Positions 6,407 to 10,644 of a stretch of 10,644 nucleotides of DNA are shown piece by piece. Every line of letters starts with the position of its first letter. Positions within the stretch are counted from its first letter, which is position 1. The position numbers were made by a program, and so were the translations under genes. The stretch is from the NCBI GenBank assembly GCA_030669135.1, contig DAOVEE010000047.1, positions 1 to 10,644 of the forward strand, given 5' to 3'. This stretch comes from Candidatus Bathyarchaeota archaeon (GTDB lineage: Archaea > Thermoproteota > Bathyarchaeia > TCS64). The notes below the pieces were generated by a model that saw only the letters and a list, made by a program, of their open reading frames with translations, did not search any database and was not told the origin of the DNA.

Positions 6407-7489
6407 ATGTGGCTCACACGGCCCGACGCAAGAGGGATTCTGGACGATCCCGGCGTCGTACACGCGCTTCCACGGTACGTAGACGTGGTGAGGAAGAAGA
6501 AGCACGCCAAGCACCTGATAGACAAGGCGGTCGAAGCCGAGTTCAGCCGACGCGACCTAAGGGAGACGCTGTGGGATACCCATGACCACCTTCTGGCGAG
6601 TTATAAAGACGTACAAGACTCGTACGACGCGTCGGGGAGGAAGCCGAAGAAAGTAGACGGCTCCTGGTACGACCTCAAGGTGCTGCTGGGGCACCGGCTC
6701 ATGAAGGCGTGCAGTTTCTGCGAGCGCGGCTGCGGCGTGAACAGGCTCCGCGGGGAGAAGGGCTACTGCCGCGCGGGACGAAACTTCAGCCTCTACTCGG
6801 CGTTCCCTCACATGGGGGAGGAGCCCGAGCTGGTGCCATCAGGCACCGTTTTCACGGGGGGCTGCAGCATCAGGTGCATCCACTGCCAGAACTGGGACAT
6901 CAGCCAGTGGGAGAGCAGCGGCGCCAGTGTCACTCCCGAGCTCATGGCGGTTCAGGTGAAAGACCTCGCCGACAAGGGCTGCAGGAACCTGAACATGGTG
7001 GGCGGCGACCCGACGCCAGTGACGTGGCAGTGGCTGGAGACGTTTAGGCACGTGGACACCGACATCGCCACCGTCTGGAACAGCAACAGCTACTACTCGG
7101 AGGAGGTTTCTAGGCTACTCGCCGGGTTCATCGACGTCTACCTCCTCGACTTCAAGTACGGCAACAACGAGTGCGCGGAGGGCATCAGCGACGCCCCCGG
7201 CTACTGGGAGGCGTGCACACGCAACCACCTTATGGCCCATGAGCACGGCGAGCTAATCATCCGGGTTCTCGTGCTGCCCGAGCACAACGAGTGCTGCACC
7301 CGGCCAATACTCCAGTGGATACACGACAACCTCGGCCCCTGGACCCGCGTCAACCTCATGTTCCAGTACCGCCCCGAGTGGAGAGCCAAGGAGAGGCCCG
7401 AACTCAGCCGTAGACTCACCTCCGAGGAGATCGAGGAGGCTAGGAAGATCGCCGCCGATGTCGGTCTTAAGAACCTTGTCCGTGGATGA
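6407..7489 (+). CDS. PflX/COG1313-type radical SAM protein
   Basis: A 360-residue radical SAM protein related to pyruvate-formate-lyase-activating-enzyme-like proteins of the PflX group. The cluster motif is CSIRCIHCQNWD (C153, C157, C160). A preceding cysteine set (C102, C105, C109, C121 in CSFCERGCG and GYCRAG) resembles the N-terminal ligand group of PflX proteins. GGDPTP at 199-204 corresponds to the SAM-contacting GGE-like motif. About 95 N-terminal residues precede this and show no clear domain. No glycyl-radical enzyme gene is present nearby, so an activase role is unproven and the substrate is unknown. A TTG at 6404 is in frame, but ATG 6407 fits the TATA spacing. It is divergent from amrS. 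Confidence 0.85.
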   Translation: MWLTRPDARGILDDPGVVHALPRYVDVVRKKKHAKHLIDKAVEAEFSRRDLRETLWDTHDHLLASYKDVQDSYDASGRKPKKVDGSWYDLKVLLGHRLMKACSFCERGCGVNRLRGEKGYCRAGRNFSLYSAFPHMGEEPELVPSGTVFTGGCSIRCIHCQNWDISQWESSGASVTPELMAVQVKDLADKGCRNLNMVGGDPTPVTWQWLETFRHVDTDIATVWNSNSYYSEEVSRLLAGFIDVYLLDFKYGNNECAEGISDAPGYWEACTRNHLMAHEHGELIIRVLVLPEHNECCTRPILQWIHDNLGPWTRVNLMFQYRPEWRAKERPELSRRLTSEEIEEARKIAADVGLKNLVRG

Positions 7490-7498
7490 AACCACAAC

Positions 7499-7508
7499 CT
7501 TTACCCAA
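7499..7508 (+). promoter_or_regulatory. Weak TATA-like element of the membrane protein gene
   Basis: The sequence AACCTTTACC is centred about 44 bases before ATG 7547. At normal spacing the leader would be about 18 bases and include a G-rich site. It is a poorer match than the others in this window. Confidence 0.35.
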
Positions 7509-7546
7509 CGGGGAAGGGAAACGCATTACAGAAGGGGGGACCAAGA

Positions 7547-8365
7547 ATGGGTGAAAACTGGGAAACCGGGCTCGGATACAAGCTAGCGCTGGGAGTAGCG
7601 GTAGTCACCATCCTCATCTCGTTGCTGGACATGCTTCACGCGCCCATCTTCATGAGGGAGACTGCGTCGACCAAGGCGCAGGTCTTGGGACAGGACGTAG
7701 TGAACCTCGTTCTCGGCGTGCCAGCGACACGGTATACGGTGCACTTGTCGAGGAAGGACTCCCTCAAGGCTAGAACGGCGTTGATAGGGCTCATGGCTTA
7801 CTTCGCCTACACCTTCCTGTCGTACAACATACTATTCAAGCTCAACGACGGGTTCCTGCTGTACACCGCTGGCTTCGGGCTGAGCCTGTACGCCACCCTG
7901 CTGAACATAGCCGGGTTAGACATGGAGGGGCTGCGCATCGTGGCCAGCCCATCAGTGAGAAAGTGGACACCCAAAGTCATGGCGTTCATACTCCTGATCG
8001 TCGTCGTGCTCTGGACACCGGACATAGCTTACTACTACTCCACCGGGGAGCACCCTGCTAGGATAATCGAGGAGGGAGTACACACCCTCGCGATACACTT
8101 CCAGGACCTCAGCATAGTAGCACCGCTGGCACTCCTCACCGCCTGGCTCATCAGGAAGGATGAGAAGATGGGATACGTATTGGCCCCGGTGATACTCGTG
8201 AAGGCGCTGAGCATAGCATTGGCGGTGCTGGGAATGATTACTGTGATGCACTTCTCAGGCACACCGGCTGCAATCGGGGAGATCATGGTGTTCGTCATCG
8301 GAGCCTTGGTTATCAGGGGTTACACCATGAGGTTCTACAAAGGCATAGAGATGAGAGTAGATTAG
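7547..8365 (+). CDS. Uncharacterised multi-pass membrane protein
   Basis: A 272-residue hydrophobic protein with about six to eight membrane segments, roughly at 12-30, 47-60, 77-96, 103-124, 143-161, 187-203, 209-230 and 240-258. The GQDVVNLVLGVP stretch (48-59), followed by LKARTALIGLMAYFAYTFLSY (73-93), recalls a conserved but uncharacterised membrane family of bacteria and archaea; I recognise the pattern from memory and cannot name it. Charged loops (for example SRKDSLKAR and LIRKDEKMG) suggest a positive-inside cytoplasmic side. No catalytic motif is evident. The start at 7547 has a run of six G bases about 7 bases upstream. It follows the PflX-like gene by 57 bases on the same strand and could be cotranscribed. 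Confidence 0.8.
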   Translation: MGENWETGLGYKLALGVAVVTILISLLDMLHAPIFMRETASTKAQVLGQDVVNLVLGVPATRYTVHLSRKDSLKARTALIGLMAYFAYTFLSYNILFKLNDGFLLYTAGFGLSLYATLLNIAGLDMEGLRIVASPSVRKWTPKVMAFILLIVVVLWTPDIAYYYSTGEHPARIIEEGVHTLAIHFQDLSIVAPLALLTAWLIRKDEKMGYVLAPVILVKALSIALAVLGMITVMHFSGTPAAIGEIMVFVIGALVIRGYTMRFYKGIEMRVD

Positions 8366-8370
8366 CTTAA

Positions 8371-8487
8371 ACCAAGCTCAGTGATGTAGCTGGAATGCTG
8401 GGACGAGGAGCTGGAGACCGTGTACCGCCTCATCTGACGCTCTACATCGGCCTAGATGAGCCTTTCAACGAGGTCAAGAGTTTCTAG
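8371..8487 (+). pseudogene. Possible vestigial coding stretch between the membrane protein and acetyltransferase genes
   Basis: The 161-base gap has no complete convincing gene. One frame is open from 8371 to a TAG at 8485-8487 and ends in a protein-like stretch LYIGLDEPFNEVKSF; its only ATG is at 8395 and would give 30 residues. A second frame reads LECWDEELETVYRLI from 8390 to a stop at 8435-8437. Both look more protein-like than chance, as if one short gene had been frameshifted, but GC-rich DNA often yields such fragments. No ribosome binding site stands out. This may be decayed coding sequence or simply a spacer. Confidence 0.2.
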
Positions 8488-8494
8488 CAACCAC

Positions 8495-8503
8495 ACTTAT
8501 TTT
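8495..8503 (+). promoter_or_regulatory. TATA-like element of the acetyltransferase gene
   Basis: ACTTATTTT is centred about 27 bases before ATG 8527, the spacing expected for a leaderless archaeal transcript. No ribosome binding site is seen ahead of the ATG, which agrees with that. Confidence 0.6.
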
Positions 8504-8526
8504 CTAGACAACCCTATTCAGCATTC

Positions 8527-9060
8527 ATGGTCACCCTCAAGACGGAGCGTCTCGTCCTCAGGGAGTTCACCATGGATGACTATGAGGTCGCTCACGCCTA
8601 CGCCTCGGACCCCCGGGTCGTGGAGTACATGAGCTTCGGCCCCAACACGCCTGAGGACACACGTCAGTTCCTTGAGAGAGCCATCGAGAAGCAGCGGCAG
8701 AGGCCCAGGACAGGCTACACGCTGGCCCTCACCATCGAAGGCGAGGTGATCGGCGGCTGCGGTATAACCATCACCGATGCCAAACGCGGCGAGGGTGAGA
8801 TAGGGTACTGCATGTGTCCCGAATACTGGGGCCGAAGATTAGGCACAGAGGTCGCTGGGGCCCTCATCAGGTTCGGTTTCGAGGAGCTGGGCTTCCACAG
8901 GATCATCGCCAAGTGCGACCCTATGAACTTGGCGTCGTGGAGGGTCATGGAGAAAACCGGTATGCGTCGGGAGGGCAGGCTAAGGGAGAACGTCAAGATC
9001 AGGGGAAAGTGGCGGGACAGCCTACTCTACAGCATCCTCGAGCACGAGCACAGCGGCTAG
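8527..9060 (+). CDS. GNAT-family N-acetyltransferase, RimJ/RimL-like
   Basis: A 177-residue GNAT protein of usual length for the RimJ/RimL subgroup, which acetylates protein N-termini, ribosomal proteins or small amines using acetyl-CoA. The N-terminal LKTERLVLREFTMDD (4-18) is typical. The pyrophosphate-binding loop lies in EYWGRRLGTEV (99-109), followed by a helix (to about 120). The N134/S137 pair lies in CDPMNLASWRVMEKTGM, and the C-terminal part (about 149-171) includes REGRLRENVKIRGKWRDSLLYSI, the usual closing pattern. The acceptor substrate cannot be predicted. ATG 8527 fits a leaderless transcript. Its stop region overlaps the zinc-ribbon gene by four bases, convergently. Confidence 0.92.
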   Translation: MVTLKTERLVLREFTMDDYEVAHAYASDPRVVEYMSFGPNTPEDTRQFLERAIEKQRQRPRTGYTLALTIEGEVIGGCGITITDAKRGEGEIGYCMCPEYWGRRLGTEVAGALIRFGFEELGFHRIIAKCDPMNLASWRVMEKTGMRREGRLRENVKIRGKWRDSLLYSILEHEHSG

Positions 9061-9224
9061 TTCGCCTTTCCCGTAAGGCGTCTGAGGTTCTCGTCTAAGA
9101 CGTTGCCACATTGCCAGCAGAGCGCAACGTGTTCAGGCATCTTCGTGCCGCACTTTTCGCATACGATAAGGTATTCCTCTTTTTTATCCGACTTAAAGAA
9201 GTCATCCAGACTCAGCTTAATCAA
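9057..9224 (-). CDS. Small zinc-ribbon protein, TTG start
   Basis: A 55-residue reading frame on the minus strand, below usual gene-calling length. It begins with a short acidic/basic helix, LSLDDFFKSDKKEE, followed by a double CxxC zinc ribbon: C22-E-K-C25 and C36-W-Q-C39, in contexts VCEKCGTKM and LCWQCGNVL that are typical for archaeal zinc ribbons. Four cysteines fit one Zn(II). No ATG is available in frame; the frame is closed by a TAG 10 codons upstream, leaving TTG 9224 as the best start. A TATA-like box about 32 bases upstream would give a very short leader. An out-of-frame ATG at 9234 reads only MGIFD then stop, so a sequencing or true frameshift near the start is possible. The role is unknown; such proteins often bind nucleic acid or other proteins. 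Confidence 0.75.
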   Translation of the reverse strand: MIKLSLDDFFKSDKKEEYLIVCEKCGTKMPEHVALCWQCGNVLDENLRRLTGKAN

Positions 9225-9250
9225 AGATACCCATGCTCTACTCCACTGCT

Positions 9251-9262
9251 ACGCTTAAAATG
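9251..9262 (-). promoter_or_regulatory. TATA-like element of the zinc-ribbon gene
   Basis: The minus strand reads ACATTTTAAGCG, centred about 32 bases before TTG 9224. The predicted leader is about 6 bases. It partly overlaps the adjacent palindrome at 9260-9278. Confidence 0.5.
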
Positions 9263-9278
9263 TTTTATCAGAAAACAT
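9260..9278. repeat. 19-base palindrome, ATGTTTT-N5-AAAACAT
   Basis: Seven-base perfect arms flank the spacer ATCAG. It lies directly upstream of, and touches, the zinc-ribbon TATA-like box, a common position for a dimeric regulator site. The role is inferred. Confidence 0.5.
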
Positions 9279-9308
9279 ATCTATTCACATCTATCAGCGT
9301 CGTCGCCC

Positions 9309-9330
9309 CGATAATATCGTATAAATAAAT
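9309..9330. promoter_or_regulatory. Palindrome joined to an orphan TATA-like box
   Basis: CGATA-A-TATCG (9309-9319) is a perfect palindrome around one central base. It runs into TATAAATAAAT (9320-9330), the strongest TATA-like string of the window on the plus strand. No gene starts about 26 bases downstream, so it could drive a short RNA, a long leader for the gene at 9464, or be chance in AT-rich DNA. Confidence 0.35.
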
Positions 9331-9333
9331 CTC

Positions 9334-9353
9334 CGAAAAACCAACTTTTTTCG
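9334..9353. repeat. Palindrome CGAAAAA-N6-TTTTTCG
   Basis: Seven-base perfect arms flank the spacer CCAACT. On the plus strand the right arm is part of a run of six T bases, so it could act as a weak terminator or as a binding site. It is the third short palindrome within about 95 bases. Confidence 0.4.
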
Positions 9354-9370
9354 TTGTTATCGAAATTCTT

Positions 9371-9388
9371 TTCACGTTGAATCACGTT
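9371..9388 (+). repeat. Short direct repeat TCACGTT-N3-TCACGTT
   Basis: Two copies of TCACGTT lie 10 bases apart (one helical turn), upstream of the TATA-like box of the gene at 9464. This phasing suits tandem regulator binding, but the repeat is short and may be chance. Confidence 0.3.
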
Positions 9389-9407
9389 ATTTCATTCAGT
9401 GAACGGG

Positions 9408-9420
9408 TGTTTAATCAATA
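9408..9420 (+). promoter_or_regulatory. TATA-like element of the gene at 9464
   Basis: TGTTTAATCAATA is centred about 50 bases before ATG 9464. The predicted leader is about 24 bases and lacks a clear ribosome binding site. Confidence 0.4.
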
Positions 9421-9463
9421 ACACTCAGAAAAGGGTCAAAGCCACCCTCGATGTTGATAAACC

Positions 9464-9784
9464 ATGGCCCAACTCAAAACAAGGCAGCCCATAGGGAACT
9501 ACGAGTTTGAGGGACCATACCAGACCACTGAGCGGGTGCCTGAGGCAGAGGGGCTGCTGGCCGTGATAACCAGCGATGGGAGGCAGAACTACCTCATCGA
9601 CGTCGTCTACACACTTGACGTTCTGGCCTCAATAAGTGACAGCCCCAGACGCAGCTGCTGGGAGCAGTATAATAGAGGCATCCTGCTCTACGCCTTCCTC
9701 AGAAGCGACGACCTTGAGGCGGAGACCTACCAATCGATAAACAGGGACATCAGGACAGAGATGCGAAACATTCCCTGCAAGTGA
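9464..9784 (+). CDS. Small conserved-type protein, possibly a degenerate GIY-YIG-related family
   Basis: A 106-residue soluble protein with no signal peptide or membrane segment. Its order recalls a small bacterial/archaeal family related to GIY-YIG folds: an EFEGPY start (14-19), a strand GLLAVIT (30-36), a second strand NYLIDVVYTLDV (42-53) where relatives carry a LIDVGE-like motif, a CWEQYNRG segment (65-72), a strand ILLYAFL, and an end DIRTEMRNIPC (95-105). In this copy the GIY position reads GLLAV and the glycine-glutamate after DV is lost, so a nuclease activity is unlikely. The match is from memory and moderate. Coding is supported by the ordered secondary structure pattern and its clean boundaries. 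There is no obvious operon partner; its neighbour 9838-10149 is convergent. Confidence 0.65.
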   Translation: MAQLKTRQPIGNYEFEGPYQTTERVPEAEGLLAVITSDGRQNYLIDVVYTLDVLASISDSPRRSCWEQYNRGILLYAFLRSDDLEAETYQSINRDIRTEMRNIPCK

Positions 9785-9816
9785 ATAGCCTAAGACTAGA
9801 CACAGAGTGCTCCACG

Positions 9817-9824
9817 AAAAAAAA
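9817..9824 (-). terminator. T-tract terminator of the coiled-coil gene
   Basis: Eight consecutive A bases on the plus strand are eight T bases on the minus strand, 14 bases after the stop of the gene ending at 9838. Archaeal RNA polymerase commonly terminates at such T-tracts without a strong hairpin. Confidence 0.65.
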
Positions 9825-9837
9825 TTCTTAACAAATA

Positions 9838-10149
9838 CTACGCGAAGAGGTGCTTCTCCAGCTCCGCCTTTTCCTTGGCAAGATTACGTACACGCTGGGT
9901 ATAGTCATCAACCAGACCCTCATACTTGGACAATACTTCCTTCATCTCTTCGCTGTTCCTGCGCACCTCTATGAACCTGTCTATGTCGTCCGGGGACCGG
10001 ACCCTGATCAACCTGCCGCCGGTCCTCGCCTCCTTTAAAATCCTGAGATTTCTTCTAACTCTTCTGTAAGTCGAGTCAGATTTTATCCTGTTTATCTCGT
10101 TATCGATCTCCATAATCTTGATTAAAGTAGATTTTCGCGATGACGCCAT
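9838..10149 (-). CDS. Small predicted coiled-coil protein of unknown function
   Basis: A 103-residue, highly charged protein with two helical, coiled-coil-like halves: about 8-42 (LIKIMEIDNEINRIK then RRVRRNLRILKEAR) and 54-101 (DDIDRFIEV through ending EKAELEKHL). They are joined by a short GGRLIRVRSP turn at 44-53. The residue pattern suggests an antiparallel helical hairpin, possibly an oligomer or adaptor; there are no cysteines, membrane segments or enzyme motifs. I do not recognise the family. ATG 10149 is preferred to the TTG at 10152 and lies 28 bases from a TATA-like box, so the transcript should be leaderless. It is divergent from Alba and ends in a T-tract terminator. Confidence 0.72.
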   Translation of the reverse strand: MASSRKSTLIKIMEIDNEINRIKSDSTYRRVRRNLRILKEARTGGRLIRVRSPDDIDRFIEVRRNSEEMKEVLSKYEGLVDDYTQRVRNLAKEKAELEKHLFA

Positions 10150-10170
10150 CAAATATCATATGGTGATCCT

Positions 10171-10183
10171 GACTTAAATAACC
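10171..10183 (-). promoter_or_regulatory. TATA-like element of the coiled-coil gene
   Basis: The minus strand reads GGTTATTTAAGTC, centred about 28 bases before ATG 10149. This is near-ideal spacing for a leaderless transcript. Confidence 0.65.
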
Positions 10184-10286
10184 GATTATTACACAGTCGT
10201 TAAATATTTGACTAAATCCGTGGTCCGTGAATACCTTTAAAAAACATGTTCCATTATCTTTCCCCGTAGAAGCGTATTCAATTCTG
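10184..10286. other. AT-rich divergent intergenic region with further TATA-like strings
   Basis: Between the coiled-coil and Alba promoters lie at least two more AT-rich elements, GTTAAATATTTG (about 10199-10210) and CCTTTAAAAAACATG (about 10236-10250). No open frame of merit is seen. They may be secondary promoters or regulator sites for the divergent pair. Confidence 0.3.
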
Positions 10287-10297
10287 AGTTTTAAACG
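10287..10297 (+). promoter_or_regulatory. TATA-like element of the Alba gene
   Basis: AGTTTTAAACG is centred about 35 bases before ATG 10328, predicting a leader of about 9 bases. A second AT-rich string at 10299-10305 lies too close to the start to serve the ATG. Confidence 0.5.
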
Positions 10298-10327
10298 GAA
10301 TATACACTCCAGATCGATGTGACTAGA

Positions 10328-10603
10328 ATGTCTGAAGATAACATCGTATACGTCGGGTCCAAGCCCATAATGAACTACTGCATGGCCGTCATCGAGAGCC
10401 TCAGGCACAGCGACTCAGTCGCCTTGAAGGCTAGAGGCAGGGCCATCAGCCGGGCGGTGGACGTCGCAGAGGTGACCAAGAACAGGTACTTGAGCGGAGT
10501 CAAAGTCGAGTCCATAGACATCATGACGGAGCAGCTCGACTCCCATGACGGAGACACGAGGAACGTGAGCGCCATTACGATTCTGCTGAAAAATGAAGGA
10601 TAA
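10328..10603 (+). CDS. albA: DNA/RNA-binding protein Alba
   Basis: A 91-residue Alba/Sac10b protein, the usual length. These abundant archaeal proteins coat DNA and RNA as dimers and shape chromatin. The start MSEDNIVYVGSKPIMNY matches the family opening, with K12 at the nucleic-acid-facing lysine position. Family members often carry two adjacent lysines (KK); here the first is serine. The helix with ALKARGRAISRAVDVAEV (32-49) gives the dimer-facing and basic surface, and the hairpin KVESIDIMTEQL followed by RNVSAITILL completes the fold. An in-frame GTG at 10319 exists, but ATG 10328 agrees with the family. The next gene begins 14 bases later with a strong ribosome binding site, suggesting an operon. 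Confidence 0.95.
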   Translation: MSEDNIVYVGSKPIMNYCMAVIESLRHSDSVALKARGRAISRAVDVAEVTKNRYLSGVKVESIDIMTEQLDSHDGDTRNVSAITILLKNEG

Positions 10604-10606
10604 GAT

Positions 10607-10614
10607 GGAGGTGA
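10607..10614 (+). promoter_or_regulatory. Strong ribosome binding site for the partial gene at 10618
   Basis: GAGGTGAG within GGAGGTGA is a near-complete complement of the archaeal 16S 3' end, a few bases before ATG 10618. It is the best such site in the window and contrasts with the mostly leaderless upstream genes, as expected for a downstream operon gene. Confidence 0.7.
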
Positions 10615-10617
10615 GAC

Positions 10618-10644
10618 ATGTTGGAAGGTACAGTGAAGAGATGG
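10618..10644 (+). CDS. 5' end of a gene, possibly a cold-shock-domain protein
   Basis: Only nine codons are present: MLEGTVKRW. The EGTVKRW pattern is the usual first strand of a CspA-like cold-shock domain (compare KGTVKWF), an OB-fold that binds single-stranded nucleic acids. Nine residues are too few to be sure. A very strong ribosome binding site and the 14-base gap from Alba support translation and cotranscription. Confidence 0.45.

Noticed and set aside
9111..9314. A 67-codon plus-strand frame after the acetyltransferase
   Set aside because: It is antisense to the zinc-ribbon gene, lacks a start signal, and its translation shows no domain pattern, whereas the minus strand has a clean four-cysteine ribbon.
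10100..10408. A 102-codon minus-strand frame spanning the Alba promoter
   Set aside because: It covers the AT-rich promoter region and the start of Alba in antisense; the composition and position argue against coding.

Overview
The window looks archaeal, from a GC-rich genome. The main evidence is a complete Alba chromatin protein gene near the right end, plus AT-rich TATA-like boxes placed about 25-45 bases upstream of most start codons, several at spacings that imply leaderless or very short-leader transcripts. A replicative-looking PolX, an F420-type luciferase-fold oxidoreductase and an AmrS radical SAM enzyme fit this. The exact lineage cannot be fixed from the sequence. A Thermoproteota/Bathyarchaeia-like archaeon is my guess only. 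No rRNA, tRNA, CRISPR array, insertion sequence or phage gene is visible.

Layout. Bases 1-102 are the 3' end of a gene, possibly a FilR1-type regulator. It is followed on the same strand by full-length polX (DNA polymerase X with a PHP nuclease domain). polX ends in a four-base convergent overlap with a leftward block of five genes (1876-6326, minus strand): fabH-type ketoacyl synthase, a VTT/DedA-type membrane protein, an F420-dependent oxidoreductase, a stand-alone pyruvate-kinase C-terminal-like protein, and amrS. Each of these five has its own TATA-like element and is probably transcribed separately. Divergent from amrS is a second radical SAM protein of the PflX/COG1313 type. It is followed by an uncharacterised multi-pass membrane protein and a RimJ/RimL-like acetyltransferase. 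The acetyltransferase overlaps by four bases, convergently, with a 55-residue zinc-ribbon gene that starts at TTG.

The right end (9225-10644) is more AT-rich between genes. It holds a cluster of three short palindromes with several TATA-like boxes, a small protein resembling a degenerate GIY-YIG-related family, a 103-residue coiled-coil protein with a T-tract terminator, and Alba. Alba is followed after 14 bases by the start of another gene with a very strong ribosome binding site, whose first residues suggest a cold-shock-domain protein.

The genes look like housekeeping and metabolism: DNA repair, acyl chain chemistry, radical SAM chemistry, flavin/deazaflavin redox and nucleic-acid binding. 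They do not form one obvious pathway, and I do not see a clear new defence or mobile system. The most interesting points are the two divergent radical SAM enzymes without MEMO/AMMECR1 partners, a bacterial-type FabH in an archaeal setting, the small zinc-ribbon gene with palindromic control sites, and the possible Alba/cold-shock pair.
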